Positions 33,753 through 44,972 are shown, numbered from the stretch's first letter. The stretch is 64,000 nucleotides of DNA from Bacillus wiedmannii (GCF_001583695.1 NZ_LOBC01000039.1:124001-188000), one strand, 5' to 3'. The notes: generated from the letters alone by a model not told the origin. Program-made: numbers and translations.

Positions 33753-36700
33753 CTATACATTTGTTTCCTGCATAGCAGCGAATTCATCCTCAGAAATAAG
33801 GACATCTCTCGGTTTCGTTCCTCTTCCTTCAGAAATAATCCCTTGCGATTCCATCTCTTCAATGAGACGTGCCGCGCGATTATAACCGATGCGGAATTTT
33901 CGCTGTACAGAAGATGTGGACGCTCCCCCTTGTTCTACAACAAATTGACATGCATCAAAGAACAATTCGTCTTCCGACTCAGCTTGTTCTGTTTTCGCTA
34001 ATAAATCCTCTTGCTTAAATAAGTAATTCGGCTTCATTTGCTTTCTCACATGATCAACTGTTTTCTCAATCTCATCATCCGATACATATACACCTTGTAC
34101 ACGAACTGGTTTAGACGTACCGTTTCCTAAAAATAGCATATCACCACGGCCAAGTAATTTCTCCGCGCCCCCAATATCAATAATCGTACGCGAATCAACT
34201 TGAGATGATACAGTAAACGCAATACGCGTTGGAATGTTTGACTTAATTAAACCTGTAATAACATCTACAGACGGACGCTGCGTTGCTACTAATAAATGAA
34301 TACCACAAGCACGTGCTTTTTGCGCAATACGACAAATCGCTTCCTCAACATCACCAGGTGCTACCATCATTAAATCGGCTAACTCGTCAATGACAATAAC
34401 GATATAAGGTAATGTCTCTCCTGGAATTTCTCGCCCACTTACAATCGTATTATAACGAGTTAAATCACGAGCACCAGCGTGCGCAAACAATTCATAACGA
34501 CGCTCCATTTCTTCAACCGCCCACTTTAATGCAGCTGTCGCTGCTTTTACATCCGTAATAACAGGTGCTACAAGATGTGGAACAGAATTGTATGGTGCAA
34601 GCTCAACCATCTTCGGATCGATTAACATTAACTTCACTTCATGCGGTTTCGCTTTATATAAAATGCTCGTTAAAATTGCGTTAATGCACACACTTTTACC
34701 AGAACCCGTTGCACCCGCAATAAGTCCATGTGGCATTTTTCGAATATCCGTTACAATTGGATCGCCTGAAATATCAAGTCCTAGCGCAACTGTAAGCGGT
34801 GATTCGCTCTTTGTAAACACTGGACTTCTTAAAATTTCACGAAGAAATACTGGCTTACTTTCTTTATTTGGAACTTCGATTCCAATCGCACTCTTCCCTG
34901 GAATCGGTGCTTCAATACGAATATCTTTCGCTGCTAAACTCAGTTTAATATCATCACTTAAGTTTGTAATTTTATTTACTTTCACACCTGGGTCTGGCTG
35001 TACTTCAAAACGAGTTACCGCTGGACCTTGTGATACGTTAATAACATGTGCACCAACGTGGAAATTATTAAATGTTGTATCTAATAATTCTTTCTGTTCA
35101 TCCAACCATTCCGTATTATCTAACGCTGCCTGCTGCGGAATTGACAACAATGTTAATGGCGGAATTGCATATGTCGGTGGTGTTTGCAATACATTTCGCA
35201 TATCGTTCTCTCTTTGATTTACAACATATGCTTTCTCTTGTACTTCCGTACTTGAAGTTGGCTTTTGTACTTGCTCTGCCACTACTTGCTGCATTGATCT
35301 CTCTTCCACTTGTGGTTCCACTGCCACTTGTTGCACTGGTTGTTCTTCCACTCGTGGTTCTACTACCACTTGTTGCATTGGCTTTTCTTCCACTTGTGGT
35401 TCTACTACCACTTGTTGCATTGGCTTTTCTTCCACTTGTGGCACTGGTGTTTCTTCTACTTGTTGGACAGGCTTATTCTCTACTCGTTCACTCATAGAAG
35501 ATTGCATTGCATTTACTCTAGCCGCATGTCTTTCCATTAATCGCGTTCTGTCTTGTTTCAACATAACAACATTAAATGGTACATGACGCTTTTTCTCACG
35601 TTTTGGTTCTTCTTTTTGTACAATTGGTTGTTCTTCCGCAATCGGTGCTTCTTCTACAACTGGCTGCTCTTCCGCAATCGGTGCTTCTTCTACAACTGGC
35701 TGCTCTTCCGCAATCGGTGCTTCTTCTACAACTGGCTGCTCTTCCGCAATCGGTGCTTCTTCTACAACTGGCTGCTCTTCCGCAATCGGTGCTTCTTCTA
35801 CAACTCGTTGTTCTTCTGCAATTAAAACATCCGCAAAGCTTTGAACATCTTTCTTCGCTTGTTCTTCAGCCTCTGCAACATGTATGAATTCAGTCGTTTG
35901 TTCAATTGCTTCATTTAAAACCATTTCTTGCTGTGTTTCCTCAAGTGCTACAGGTTCTGCTTCTTCTGGCGCTTCCGTTTCCGTAATTACTTCCACTTTT
36001 TCTAACTCTTCTGCTTCTGCAATTATTTCCACTTCTTCTAGCTCTTCTGTTTCTGTAATTATTTCCACTTCTTCTAGCTCTTCTGTTTCCGCAATTACTT
36101 CCACTTCTTCTGACTCTTCTGTTTCCGCAATTACTTCCACTTCTTCTGACTCTTCTGTTTCCGCAATTACTTCCACTTCTTCTTGTATTTCCACGACGAT
36201 TGTTTCTTCAAGTTTTTCTTCTGCTTTGACAATCACTAATTCTTCTGGAGCTTGCTTTTCTACTTCAATAGTAGGTTGTTCTATTTCTGTATTGCGTTTA
36301 GTTTCTTCTGATAATATTGTATCCTCGTGCTCTACTTTAGAATCTACTAATTCTGTTTGTAGAATGTTTTTGGCCACTACATCACTTTCTTGCTTAGCAT
36401 CTTCCATACGCTCAGCAATTGTTTGATGAGGTACTTCACCCGCTGGAACTGCCTGCTGTGCACTAATTTCTTGAACCACTTCTTTTTCTACTATAGGCTC
36501 TTGGCGTTCAATTTCATAACCGTTTTTCTCTAGCCATTGATCGACAACTGACTTTTCTTCCTCTTTACTTTGTTGATCTCGCTGATCAACGCCTTCATGA
36601 CTGGAAGAAGTCGTTGCTTGTCCTTCTGAGAAATCAGATAATGTATATCCTTTTTTCTCTAGCCATGCATCAACGACTGATTTGCCCTCTACAGATATTT

Positions 36701-37223
36701 CAAGGTCTTCTCTTTCCTTTTCTTCCTCCTGCTTTTCTACCTTTTTCTCTACAGAAGGACGATTATATCCGTAAATTGGCGAAATCATTTCTGTTGGACG
36801 AAATGGTCTACGGTTACTTTCTTGCGAAGGTGCAGATGCCTTTTTTACGACAGGCTCTCGCTCCGGTTCATATTGTACTTCCGGCTCTTCATATGTAGAA
36901 ACTACCTGTTCCACATACTGTCGTCTACTTCTTTCCACTTTGATTCCTCTTTGAGTAGGCTGATTTTCATATGTTACAACTTGAACAGGTTGTTCTTCAA
37001 AATGCCCTGTTGCTATAACATCCTCTTCATCGAACCCATTATCCGGTACTAATGGAAAACGGCATTTACCTGCATTCCTACTTGCCATTTGTGCTTCTCT
37101 TGCTTCAGTATAGTGGTTTACACGAGGAATTTTCGACTGACTTTCGATTTGCTTTGGTACTTCTTTATTTATCGCTGTTTGTTCTTCCTCTTTGTTAAAC
37201 AGCTTTTTCATCCAATCTAACAT
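33753..37223 (-). CDS. sftA: DNA translocase SftA (FtsK/SpoIIIE family)
   Basis: About 1156 residues from ATG 37223 ([15 protein letters not shown]), against about 950 in B. subtilis. Soluble septum-associated translocase that moves chromosome ends away from the closing septum. The N-terminal third has no membrane helices. A long acidic linker (about 180-650) holds three tandem-repeat arrays. The motor domain has [20 protein letters not shown] (Walker A), [15 protein letters not shown] (Walker B) and [20 protein letters not shown]. The C-terminal gamma winged helix ([20 protein letters not shown]) reads polar DNA signals. The linker repeats explain the extra length. An in-frame GTG at 37232 is an alternative start. 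Confidence 0.94.
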   Translation of the reverse strand: MLDWMKKLFNKEEEQTAINKEVPKQIESQSKIPRVNHYTEAREAQMASRNAGKCRFPLVPDNGFDEEDVIATGHFEEQPVQVVTYENQPTQRGIKVERSRRQYVEQVVSTYEEPEVQYEPEREPVVKKASAPSQESNRRPFRPTEMISPIYGYNRPSVEKKVEKQEEEKEREDLEISVEGKSVVDAWLEKKGYTLSDFSEGQATTSSSHEGVDQRDQQSKEEEKSVVDQWLEKNGYEIERQEPIVEKEVVQEISAQQAVPAGEVPHQTIAERMEDAKQESDVVAKNILQTELVDSKVEHEDTILSEETKRNTEIEQPTIEVEKQAPEELVIVKAEEKLEETIVVEIQEEVEVIAETEESEEVEVIAETEESEEVEVIAETEELEEVEIITETEELEEVEIIAEAEELEKVEVITETEAPEEAEPVALEETQQEMVLNEAIEQTTEFIHVAEAEEQAKKDVQSFADVLIAEEQRVVEEAPIAEEQPVVEEAPIAEEQPVVEEAPIAEEQPVVEEAPIAEEQPVVEEAPIAEEQPIVQKEEPKREKKRHVPFNVVMLKQDRTRLMERHAARVNAMQSSMSERVENKPVQQVEETPVPQVEEKPMQQVVVEPQVEEKPMQQVVVEPRVEEQPVQQVAVEPQVEERSMQQVVAEQVQKPTSSTEVQEKAYVVNQRENDMRNVLQTPPTYAIPPLTLLSIPQQAALDNTEWLDEQKELLDTTFNNFHVGAHVINVSQGPAVTRFEVQPDPGVKVNKITNLSDDIKLSLAAKDIRIEAPIPGKSAIGIEVPNKESKPVFLREILRSPVFTKSESPLTVALGLDISGDPIVTDIRKMPHGLIAGATGSGKSVCINAILTSILYKAKPHEVKLMLIDPKMVELAPYNSVPHLVAPVITDVKAATAALKWAVEEMERRYELFAHAGARDLTRYNTIVSGREIPGETLPYIVIVIDELADLMMVAPGDVEEAICRIAQKARACGIHLLVATQRPSVDVITGLIKSNIPTRIAFTVSSQVDSRTIIDIGGAEKLLGRGDMLFLGNGTSKPVRVQGVYVSDDEIEKTVDHVRKQMKPNYLFKQEDLLAKTEQAESEDELFFDACQFVVEQGGASTSSVQRKFRIGYNRAARLIEEMESQGIISEGRGTKPRDVLISEDEFAAMQETNV
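35634..35813 (-). repeat. Five 36-base tandem repeats in sftA (12-residue unit)
   Basis: Units start at 35634, 35670, 35706, 35742 and 35778, the first four perfect, encoding [12 protein letters not shown] repeats. Two more arrays lie beside it: [12 protein letters not shown]-type 12-mers (about 35965-36185, six to seven copies, diverged) and [14 protein letters not shown]-type 14-mers (about 35270-35460). All keep the frame, so copy number can change linker length without breaking the gene. Confidence 0.95.
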
Positions 37224-37350
37224 GCTTACCACTCTTTCTACTAAATAGTAACATCCTTTATTGTATCAGCATTCGGCAAAAAGTGCAGGTAAAATTAAGC
37301 ATGTCATATTTATCCATAATATTCTAATTTACGAGTGTTTTCATATGGAA

Positions 37351-37382
37351 AAACGCAGCCTTACATGTAAGACTGCGTTTAA
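37351..37382 (-). terminator. Terminator overlapping the amidase stop codon
   Basis: AAACGCAG-CCTTACATGTAAGA-CTGCGTTT is an almost perfect palindrome. On the minus strand the stem begins at the stop codon. Confidence 0.7.
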
Positions 37383-38335
37383 GCTTTGCTCTTCCGATAT
37401 TCCTCTACACTATCCGTTACACTTTGCAATAAAGAATTTACATACTGTGGGTCAGATAATTTTTTATCTTCTTCAGGATTTGACATAAATCCAAGTTCTA
37501 ATAGTACGCCAGGAACCTTTGCCCAATTAAATCCAGAAAGGTCATCCCTGAATTTAATTCCATTTACTTTCACTTGATGATTCTCTCTCATTTTATTTAC
37601 AATCGTTTGAGAGATTTGAAGACTTTCAGCATAAATCTCTTTCGTGTACGGACTTCCTTCTGCCGGCGTTAATACAGCAAATCCACTTTGATTCGGATTT
37701 TCAGAACCATCTGCATGAAGACGTAAAAACAAATCCGCCTTATGATCATTCGCAAATGTCGCGCGTTCTTTATTACTTATATCCACATCTTGTGACGTTC
37801 TCGTCATTAATACTTGTATTCCCTTTGCTTCTAACTTTTCTTTTAATACGGAAGCCATTTCTAATACAAGAACAGCCTCTCTTTTTTTCGTCACAACACC
37901 AGTTGTACCATCTGTCACTTTATATTTTTGCGTCGTTGCTCCTGGCCCAAACGGCTCTAAATTTAAATTTGCTTTTTGTTGATGCCCCGGATCAATAACA
38001 ACAAGAAACTTTCCTTGTTTTTCATTACTCTCTACTTTTTGTTCATTATTTTGCAGCGGTTGCTCAGCTGGCTGCACTGGCGTAGCTTCCTCTTTCTTTT
38101 CTTCAGCCAGCACTTCCTCCTGCTTCTGCTCCACTTGCTCATTCGTTTGAACTGCTTGCGGTTCTTCTTTCTTTTCTTGTTCTTCTTGCTGCTTTTCTAC
38201 CGGTGCGTCTTCCTTGTTATCTTTGTTTGTTTCCTGCATAGAAGATGTTACTTCTTTTTTCGGCTCTTCTTGCGAACAACCTCCCATATATATTCCAATG
38301 AATGCAATCATACTCATTATCTTTATATACTTCAT
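37379..38335 (-). CDS. N-acetylmuramoyl-L-alanine amidase lipoprotein (Amidase_3)
   Basis: 318 residues. The lipoprotein signal ends YMGGC (Cys20). A low-complexity Glu/Gln/Lys-rich linker (about 25-105) spans the wall. The zinc amidase domain (about 108-315) has IDPGH, KREAVL, RLHADGSENP and LELGFMSNPEEDKKL, giving the His-Glu-His ligands and the catalytic Glu. It cleaves the amide bond between MurNAc and L-Ala, outside the membrane. It may act in division or spore development; the neighbourhood does not decide. Confidence 0.9.
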   Translation of the reverse strand: MKYIKIMSMIAFIGIYMGGCSQEEPKKEVTSSMQETNKDNKEDAPVEKQQEEQEKKEEPQAVQTNEQVEQKQEEVLAEEKKEEATPVQPAEQPLQNNEQKVESNEKQGKFLVVIDPGHQQKANLNLEPFGPGATTQKYKVTDGTTGVVTKKREAVLVLEMASVLKEKLEAKGIQVLMTRTSQDVDISNKERATFANDHKADLFLRLHADGSENPNQSGFAVLTPAEGSPYTKEIYAESLQISQTIVNKMRENHQVKVNGIKFRDDLSGFNWAKVPGVLLELGFMSNPEEDKKLSDPQYVNSLLQSVTDSVEEYRKSKA

Positions 38336-38375
38336 ACTTTTCTCCCATCACTTTGCACCGGTCTCAAAGTTTTTC

Positions 38376-38721
38376 TTATAATTGTTTTATAATCTCATCC
38401 ATATTTCCAATATGAACGGGTTGCCACGTTTCTGTACCACGCTCTGCGGTATAGACTAGATAAGCATCATCAACTACATTTACGAAAACAGGATCCCCCC
38501 ATATCTGTTTCATATCCGATAACAATCCATTCCTCTTTCCATTTTCCACTTTCTTCACTTAATAATGAATTTTTATGTTTATCATATCGATAACCGATTT
38601 GTCCTTTTTCTAATTCATTTTCGCTAAACAAATATATTTCATAGGAACCTAGTTCGATATCTTGCTGTTTTGAAGTTTCAATTCGTTTCAGAAGTTCTGC
38701 GATTTTTAGTTGTTTTTTCAT
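38376..38721 (-). pseudogene. SUKH (SMI1/KNR4)-like gene with a homopolymer frameshift
   Basis: Two overlapping frames, 38721-38470 and 38558-38376, form one protein of about 114 residues if a single G is removed from the G6 run (C6 at 38495-38500 on the plus strand). The join then reads EWIVIGYETDM-GDPVFVNVV, followed by DDAYLVYTAERGTETWQPVH. The GDPxFV and VYTAxHGTGxW patterns are those of SUKH immunity-type proteins. As it stands, translation ends at residue 83. It could be a real mutation, a phase-variable tract or a sequencing error. Confidence 0.7.
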
Positions 38722-38814
38722 ACGTCTATCCCCTTCTATTTTTCTAAATTTTAACTAGTTTGTTTATAAAATACAATATAGTTTTTGAGAAAAAAGGTGA
38801 CATCCTTATATTAT

Positions 38815-38940
38815 GAACGATTTTTTGAATATATCTGTCACAACTCGCGATATATCAACGATTTTTCAAATATATCTATCACAACTCGCAATATATCAAC
38901 GATTTGACACAGAATATCGACTTACCAGCAAAAAATGATA
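38815..38940 (+). repeat. Dispersed intergenic repeat, copy 3 (multi-unit)
   Basis: Two tandem degenerate units (GAACGATTTTTTGAATATATC, CAACGATTTTTCAAATATATC, each with CACAACTCGC(G/A)ATATATCAACGA between) precede a third with core ATATCGACTTACCAGCAA (38914-38931). It lies just upstream of the ytpR terminator. Confidence 0.65.
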
Positions 38941-38945
38941 AAACA

Positions 38946-38985
38946 AAAAGAGAGGCTGTCCAAAAGGACAACCTCTCTTTTCTTA
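38946..38985 (-). terminator. ytpQR terminator
   Basis: AAAAGAGAGGCTGTCC pairs with GGACAACCTCTCTTTT around AAAA. Confidence 0.9.
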
Positions 38986-38991
38986 CATCAA

Positions 38992-39606
38992 TTAAAATTT
39001 GAACTCTTGTCCAACTTCAAAGCTATCTTCTAATACAAGAATACCTTTTTCTTGTGGAGCATCTGGAAGCTCTAATTCACGTGCCGAGCAAATCATTCCA
39101 GAAGAAGGAACACCGCGAAGTTCAGCTGGTTTAATTAGCATACCGCTTGGCATTACAGCGCCAATTTTTGCAACGACAACTTTTTGTCCTGCATCAACGT
39201 TCGGTGCGCCACATACGATTTGTAATGTTTCTGTACCGATTTCTACTTTACAAATGTTTAACTTATCAGCATTTGGATGCTTCTCTTTTTCAGCTACATA
39301 GCCTACAACAAATTTTGGAGAAAGATCTGCTTCTACTGTTTCTTCAAAGCCGTTCTTCGCTAAAATTCCGTTGATTTTTTCTACAAATTCTTTCGTTAAT
39401 GTTAAGTTACCTGTTTCTTTTACTTCTAAGTAAGAAGACGCATTAAAGATGTTGAACCCTGCTGTTACATTGCTTTCACGATCGTATACGCGTGCAACAT
39501 CTCCTTTGCGATCAAAAGTACGGTTCTCTAAAGTAATATCTTGTAAGGCAACAATTAGAGTGTCACCAATTCCTTCAAGGTTGTAAAAAACGTTCACTTC
39601 GTTCAT
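38992..39606 (-). CDS. ytpR: tRNA-binding domain protein YtpR
   Basis: 204 residues. A small N-terminal domain (DUF4479, about 1-85) precedes an OB-fold tRNA-binding domain of the Arc1p/EMAP type, as at the start of PheT ([56 protein letters not shown]). It probably binds tRNA or structural RNA; the exact role is unknown. It overlaps the ytpQ stop by 4 bases (ATGA) and ends a ytpQ-ytpR operon. Confidence 0.94.
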   Translation of the reverse strand: MNEVNVFYNLEGIGDTLIVALQDITLENRTFDRKGDVARVYDRESNVTAGFNIFNASSYLEVKETGNLTLTKEFVEKINGILAKNGFEETVEADLSPKFVVGYVAEKEKHPNADKLNICKVEIGTETLQIVCGAPNVDAGQKVVVAKIGAVMPSGMLIKPAELRGVPSSGMICSARELELPDAPQEKGILVLEDSFEVGQEFKF

Positions 39607-40415
39607 CCTTTCTCTTTTCCATCTGTCTTCTTCCGATTCTTCGCTAAAATAAAGATTGGCTCAAAGTCTCCATCTTCATATACGAATGAAAGTGATGTAA
39701 TCGGAACATGCCCTTCGGCAAAAAATTTCATTGTCATTTGTGCAATAATATCATAACCGATTTCGTTGACGATATCAGCAATAATTAATACATCTTGGTG
39801 AGGAACAGCAACAACCATGTCACCAGAAATCTTTTCACGCATCGATTGTAGTAACGATTCGTTTAAAATACGCGTCGCATCATACCCATCATTTGTGTTT
39901 AAAAAGTAGAATGTATTCCCTGCTACTATTTCTTGTTTAAATTCATAACCTAATGAGCGAGCGTTGAATAATGCCATTTCACGCACTTGTTGCTCTGTAA
40001 GTTCTAATTTTTGTAATAGACGCTCATCAATGAGTCGATACGTTTTATTTGAATCTAACGCGTAGTAAATACGTGTTTCCGCCGTATGATCCGTCATAAT
40101 AAACGGATTTCCTTCTTCTGCTTGTTTCGGGAAAGAAGTAGAGCGAATAACAGGTAAAATTTTCGCTACGCTATTTTCTTCTTTATGCATCGCAATTAAC
40201 GCTTCTTGTACGTAATAAGCAACCTCTTCAATTGCTTTTTCTTTGTTCACTTCCCATTTTGCCACAACTCCTGGAAGCGATACGTTAATACCTTTTTTCG
40301 AGTCTTTTTGTTCTATACGTAGAACTTCTTTCTCGCTATCATACTGAAAGTCCCATTCTGGGCGAGATAATTTCTTCATTAACTCGTCTTTCATCTTTTT
40401 ACTTGTCATCTTCAT
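39603..40415 (-). CDS. ytpQ: DUF1444 protein YtpQ
   Basis: 270 residues, soluble. Matches the DUF1444 family by position and by [18 protein letters not shown]-like N-terminus, [20 protein letters not shown] and the C-terminal [13 protein letters not shown]. Function unknown. GGGAGG precedes the ATG. First gene of ytpQ-ytpR. Confidence 0.92.
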   Translation of the reverse strand: MKMTSKKMKDELMKKLSRPEWDFQYDSEKEVLRIEQKDSKKGINVSLPGVVAKWEVNKEKAIEEVAYYVQEALIAMHKEENSVAKILPVIRSTSFPKQAEEGNPFIMTDHTAETRIYYALDSNKTYRLIDERLLQKLELTEQQVREMALFNARSLGYEFKQEIVAGNTFYFLNTNDGYDATRILNESLLQSMREKISGDMVVAVPHQDVLIIADIVNEIGYDIIAQMTMKFFAEGHVPITSLSFVYEDGDFEPIFILAKNRKKTDGKEKG

Positions 40416-40436
40416 CTCTTTTTCCTCCCTTCCAAA

Positions 40437-40474
40437 AAAATAACCTCCCCCGCGAAGGTAGAGGTTGTTTTACA
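40437..40474 (-). terminator. ytpP terminator
   Basis: AACCTCCCCCGCG pairs loosely with CGAAGGTAGAGGTT. On the minus strand it ends in TATTTTTTT. Confidence 0.7.
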
Positions 40475-40493
40475 ATTCAATTGGCAAATTGCC

Positions 40494-40808
40494 TTATTTT
40501 AAACCTTCAATGAACTCTTCGATTTGTTCTTGTGTTTTACGATCTTTGTTTACATAGCGACCTGTTTCTTCACCCTTATTGTACGCTACAAAGCTCGGAA
40601 TGCCAAATACGTCTAATTTTACGCATAGATCAATAAACTCATCACGATCTACATAGTAAAATGAGAAATCACTATATTTCTCTTCTACTTCTGGCATAAA
40701 CGGGTCTACAAAACGGCAGTCTGGGCACCATTCTGCTGAGAACATAAAGACTACATTCTCTTCATTTTTCAATTGTTGGAATTGCTCCATGCTTTCTAAT
40801 GATTTCAT
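40494..40808 (-). CDS. ytpP: Thioredoxin-like protein YtpP
   Basis: 104 residues, thioredoxin fold. The redox motif is Cys28-Pro-Asp-Cys31 (FSAEWCPDCRFVDPFM) and the cis-proline is in VFGIPSFVAYNKGEETGRYV. CPDC rather than CGPC marks the YtpP subgroup, a proposed bacillithiol-linked disulfide reductase. Preceded by GGAGGAAAT. Confidence 0.93.
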   Translation of the reverse strand: MKSLESMEQFQQLKNEENVVFMFSAEWCPDCRFVDPFMPEVEEKYSDFSFYYVDRDEFIDLCVKLDVFGIPSFVAYNKGEETGRYVNKDRKTQEQIEEFIEGLK

Positions 40809-40891
40809 CTATATTTCCTCCTCTAACGAGTGCATTTTTTCATGTTATAATCTTTCTTTTATACTACCATACATCGCGCATGGTGCAAGGT

Positions 40892-41401
40892 TTATGCTTG
40901 CTTTTCGTCATACTTATATTGCCCAACAAGTAACTTAACAACGTGTACAAATAATTCCGTGCGGTCGACATAATCATCTGTAAAAATACCGATAGCACCT
41001 TCGTGACTACGAATATCTTTTCTCTGTACAAATTCTTCCATCACTTCACTTAACTCCTTGCCATCTTCAAGAGGTGCTAAAAAATCATCTGGTAACTTAA
41101 TACGTGCACCGCCTGCAACGAATGTTTTACCGGTACTTGTTGCTAGCGCGCCCCAGTTACACATAAATAAACCGTGCTCCGTTTTCATTACGCCACCTTC
41201 TAATCCAATACCAATTTGAGCTTCTCCTTCTTGTAGCGCTCGCTTCGCTCTATTAACCGCTCCTTGCATCGTCTCTTCATCTGTAAACGGCTGGTTTGCT
41301 ACCCCCGAAGGAACAGAAAGAGATGTAATTGTAACATCTTTCCAAACCTTCTCCACAGCACCAACTTTCGTTTTATTCTTCGATCCAACTACTACTTTCA
41401 T
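40892..41401 (-). CDS. DUF84 NTPase (non-canonical purine NTP phosphatase, YjjX-like)
   Basis: 169 residues from ATG 41401 (MKVVVGSKNKTKVGAVEKVW), 6 bases after GAGGTG. It belongs to the Maf/HAM1-like DUF84 family, which hydrolyses inosine/xanthosine triphosphates. Motifs: VVVGSKNKTKVGAV, FTDEETMQGAVNRAKRALQE, GIGLEGGV, and RSHEGAIGIFTDDYVDRTEL. House-cleaning role inferred from the family. Confidence 0.85.
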   Translation of the reverse strand: MKVVVGSKNKTKVGAVEKVWKDVTITSLSVPSGVANQPFTDEETMQGAVNRAKRALQEGEAQIGIGLEGGVMKTEHGLFMCNWGALATSTGKTFVAGGARIKLPDDFLAPLEDGKELSEVMEEFVQRKDIRSHEGAIGIFTDDYVDRTELFVHVVKLLVGQYKYDEKQA

Positions 41402-41450
41402 TTCGTTCACCTCTATAAAAATTTATCATTTTGTTCCATCCAATATCCGC

Positions 41451-41680
41451 TTCGGCACAAATTAAGTACCAACCACTATCACACACCACAGTGGAATCCC
41501 TTCTACCTAAAAAAGAAGGTCGCTTCCCACAACATTACCGGCCTCGAACTCAAAAACAGCCTTCCTCTCTCTTCCTATCCGCGGTCTTACTACATCATTC
41601 GAGCACCAAATAAGCACTGACCGCCACCACACATCGATGGGCCATCTCTTCAATCCAAAAAAAGAAAGGCTCTTCAGCCC
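41451..41680. repeat. Two diverged copies of an 80-base unit between the DUF84 gene and ytoP
   Basis: The units at 41451-41527 and 41598-41680 align end to end with frequent substitutions. Both start TTCG-GCAC, share AAGxAC, ACC and CACACA blocks in the same order, then a C/T-rich part and a run of As with a small hairpin (GAAGGTCGCTTC; GGCTCTTCAGCC). The second hairpin (41654-41684) is the ytoP terminator. No reading frame is convincing. Confidence 0.55.
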
Positions 41681-41687
41681 TTCTTCC

Positions 41688-42761
41688 TTACGCGTTATTC
41701 TTAATTGTCTCTAGCGTCGTTTTATCCGTTGCTCTTACAAGCTTCGTAATTAGTTCTTTCGCTGCCGCATAATCATCAACATGTAAAATAGAAGCATGTG
41801 TATGAATGTAGCGTGCGCAAACACCAATTACTGCTGATGGGATACCTGAGTTACTTGTATGTACACGGCCCGCATCTGTACCACCTTGTGAAATAAAGTA
41901 TTGGTACGGAATGTTGTGTGTTTCAGCTGTATCTAAAATGAATTCGCGCATTCCTCTATGTGTTACCATCGTACGGTCGTAAATACGAAGAAGAGCACCT
42001 TTTCCTAATTGACCGAACTGCGTTTTATCACCAGATGCATCGTTTGCTGGACTTGCATCAAGCGCATAGAAAATGTCTGGTTGAATCATATTCGCAGCAG
42101 TTTGTGCACCGCGAAGACCAACTTCTTCTTGTACAGTCGCACCAGAGTATAATGTGTTTGGTAATGTTTCGTCTTTTAATTCTTTTAATAATTCGATTGC
42201 AAGGCCACATCCGTAACGGTTATCCCAAGCTTTCGCCATAATTTTCTTTTCATTTGCCATCGGCGTAAACGGACAGATTGGCACGATTTGTTGTCCTGGT
42301 TTTACACCAATCTCAATCGCATCTTCGTAGCTATCTGCACCTATATCAATTAACATATTTTTTATATCCATCGGTTTTGCACGTTGCGCGTCACTTAATA
42401 AATGAGGAGGAATAGAACCAACAACCCCAATAACAGGACCATTCTTCGTCATAACTTGTACACGTTGCGCTAATAACACTTGACTCCACCAGCCGCCTAA
42501 CGTTTGAAAACGAAGCATCCCGTTTTTCGTAATTTGCGTAACCATGAAACCTACTTCATCCATATGACCTGCTACAAGAACACGTGGGCCAGCTTCGTCC
42601 CCCTTTTTCAGACCAAATACGCTACCTAAACCGTCTTGCACAATTTCATCCGCATATTTGCTTAATTCTTGCTTCATAAAACGGCGTACATCATGTTCGA
42701 AACCTGATGCACCTTGTAATTCTGTTAACGTACGAAATAATTGTAATGTCTCTTTATTCAC
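41688..42761 (-). CDS. ytoP: M42-family aminopeptidase YtoP
   Basis: 357 residues from GTG 42761 ([20 protein letters not shown]), behind GAAGGGGA. Metallo-aminopeptidase of the glutamyl/deblocking type that forms large tetrahedral shells. Metal ligands are in [63 protein letters not shown] and a late [11 protein letters not shown]. Cytosolic peptide degradation. Monocistronic. Confidence 0.94.
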   Translation of the reverse strand: MNKETLQLFRTLTELQGASGFEHDVRRFMKQELSKYADEIVQDGLGSVFGLKKGDEAGPRVLVAGHMDEVGFMVTQITKNGMLRFQTLGGWWSQVLLAQRVQVMTKNGPVIGVVGSIPPHLLSDAQRAKPMDIKNMLIDIGADSYEDAIEIGVKPGQQIVPICPFTPMANEKKIMAKAWDNRYGCGLAIELLKELKDETLPNTLYSGATVQEEVGLRGAQTAANMIQPDIFYALDASPANDASGDKTQFGQLGKGALLRIYDRTMVTHRGMREFILDTAETHNIPYQYFISQGGTDAGRVHTSNSGIPSAVIGVCARYIHTHASILHVDDYAAAKELITKLVRATDKTTLETIKNNA

Positions 42762-42909
42762 GAAGTCCCCTTCTTTCAAACCTTAGTAGAATACCTCTTT
42801 TATTGTAACGAAATTTTCGAAATGTTTCTAGTTTCTTCTTTTTTAGCTGTATTTGCTTTATAATTATTATTGGTACACTATTTTTATTTTATAGAATTGA
42901 GGTGAATAT

Positions 42910-43221
42910 ATGAGCTGGAAAGGTTTAGTAGCAGGTCTTGGCGTTGGGTTCGCAGCTGGTTATCTTGTTGCAAACAAAGTACAAGAACAATCCCATATTT
43001 CTTCAGAAAAAGCATTGAAAATGGTGAAACAAGCATTAAGTCATAAAGGTGAAATTACTGGCTCTTGGGTACATATGGTTCCAGAGACATTTGAAAAATA
43101 TGATGTCGCATACGAAGTTTATCGTGGCGGTCTTACAACGATGTTAGATGATATACAAGAACGATTTGAATTTTTAGTTGATGCTAAAACAGGTACTGTT
43201 TTAGAGGTGATAGCAGCATAA
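42910..43221 (+). CDS. ytzB: PepSY-domain protein YtzB
   Basis: 103 residues. A short hydrophobic glycine-rich N-terminus (WKGLVAGLGVGFAAGYLVAN) anchors a PepSY-like domain (KALKMVKQALSHKGEITGSW, YEVYRGGLTTMLDD). PepSY domains are thought to inhibit or modulate extracytoplasmic proteases. GAGGTG lies upstream. It has its own terminator. Confidence 0.9.
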   Translation: MSWKGLVAGLGVGFAAGYLVANKVQEQSHISSEKALKMVKQALSHKGEITGSWVHMVPETFEKYDVAYEVYRGGLTTMLDDIQERFEFLVDAKTGTVLEVIAA

Positions 43222-43224
43222 AAA

Positions 43225-43258
43225 GGAGGGTTCCCATTAGGTGAACCTCTTATTTTTT
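43225..43258 (+). terminator. ytzB terminator
   Basis: GAGGGTTC pairs with GTGAACCTC across CCATTAG, followed by TTATTTTTTAA. Confidence 0.8.
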
Positions 43259-43274
43259 AATTGTGGATAGTAAT

Positions 43275-43330
43275 TGAAATTATATGGGCGATTTTTTAAA
43301 TATATCGACTTGCCGACAAAAAACGAAAAG
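43275..43330 (+). repeat. Dispersed intergenic repeat, copy 4
   Basis: TTATATGGGCGATTTTTT, then core ATATCGACTTGCCGACAA (43302-43319), then AAAACGAAAA. Between the convergent genes ytzB and ytnP. Confidence 0.7.
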
Positions 43331-43372
43331 GAGACTGCCCCAACAGACTGCTGGAACAACCTTCCCTTTTTT
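43325..43372 (-). terminator. ytnP terminator
   Basis: An imperfect long hairpin joins GGAGACTGCCCC-AACAGACTG and CTGGAACAACCTTCC. On the minus strand the stem exits into CCTTTTCGTTTTTT. Confidence 0.6.
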
Positions 43373-44225
43373 ATGCTTCTACACTCGTTTTCCGCTCTAT
43401 TTTTTCTACAATATGCCCTTCCTCATTCCACTTTACTGCACGGTAATACGCGTCATGATAAAACGTAAACCAAGCATCGTTTTCAGCGCCGTACTTCATC
43501 CACTTTTGCTTATTTTCAATTGATGTCATTGGATAATCATCGTATGCCATTACCCATAGTACATTTTGATGTGCGTGCGTCGGCAATAGGTCTGCTAAAT
43601 GAAGCATCGTTTCACCTTTGCTTTCTAAAGCAATAACTGCATGTCCATCACTATGACCACCTGTATGCGCCATTTTTATTTCATCCGTAATTTCTATTTC
43701 TTGCTGGAATATAACAACTTGATCTACAATCGGCTCCCAATTTTCCTTCCAATATGTATTACGCGACCTGATATTTGGGTTCCTCATTTCATTCCATTCC
43801 ATTTCGCTTACGTAAACTTTCGCATTCGGAAACGATGGTACAAGGTGATCACCTTCCCATTTCGTTAAACCAGATGCATGATCAAAATGCAGGTGTGTCA
43901 TTAAGACGTACTGAATATCTTCAGGTTTTAAATCTAATTTTTCTAATGATTTATAAACCGATGACTCTTCTGTTACACCTTGATTTCGCTTCATCTTCTC
44001 ATTCAATTTACCGTTTCCTATTCCGGAATCAATGAGCATATTACCGTCTTTCGTTTGCAAAAGTAACGGATCTGTTCGTAAATAAATATGATTTGTATCA
44101 TTATGTTTATATTTACGTGACCAAAGTACTTTCGGTACAACACCAAACATTGCTCCTCCATCTAAATGTGTGTTCCCGCCTTTTAGCCACGTCACTTTTA
44201 TATCTCCAATTTGTAACTGTTCCAT
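43371..44225 (-). CDS. ytnP: Metallo-beta-lactamase-fold lactonase YtnP
   Basis: 284 residues. The zinc motif is [18 protein letters not shown] (HxHxDH), with further ligands in [11 protein letters not shown] and [13 protein letters not shown]. subtilis YtnP is a quorum-quenching lactonase that degrades streptomycete signals, so the same class is expected. Cytosolic, no signal peptide. AAAGGGGG precedes the ATG. Confidence 0.92.
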   Translation of the reverse strand: MEQLQIGDIKVTWLKGGNTHLDGGAMFGVVPKVLWSRKYKHNDTNHIYLRTDPLLLQTKDGNMLIDSGIGNGKLNEKMKRNQGVTEESSVYKSLEKLDLKPEDIQYVLMTHLHFDHASGLTKWEGDHLVPSFPNAKVYVSEMEWNEMRNPNIRSRNTYWKENWEPIVDQVVIFQQEIEITDEIKMAHTGGHSDGHAVIALESKGETMLHLADLLPTHAHQNVLWVMAYDDYPMTSIENKQKWMKYGAENDAWFTFYHDAYYRAVKWNEEGHIVEKIERKTSVEA

Positions 44226-44279
44226 TTTTCATCCCCCTTTCCTTTTAATATTAACATAAAATTCCGATTATTTTAGTTA

Positions 44280-44972
<693 letters not shown>

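Noticed and set aside
33690-34001. Plus-strand open frame bridging the nicotinate phosphoribosyltransferase and sftA genes
   Set aside because: Mostly antisense to sftA, with no start signals or recognisable motifs.
34588-35217. 209-codon open frame on the plus strand opposite sftA
   Set aside because: Antisense shadow of the conserved motor domain of sftA, with no family motifs or ribosome site.
35576-36426. Long plus-strand open frames with repetitive content opposite sftA, superficially like a repeat protein or a CRISPR-like array
   Set aside because: They are the antisense of in-frame tandem repeats in sftA; there are no spacers between the 36-base units and no ribosome sites.
43325-43372. 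Possible small RNA gene between ytzB and ytnP
   Set aside because: The hairpin and T-run are explained by a terminator of ytnP next to a dispersed repeat; no promoter is visible.
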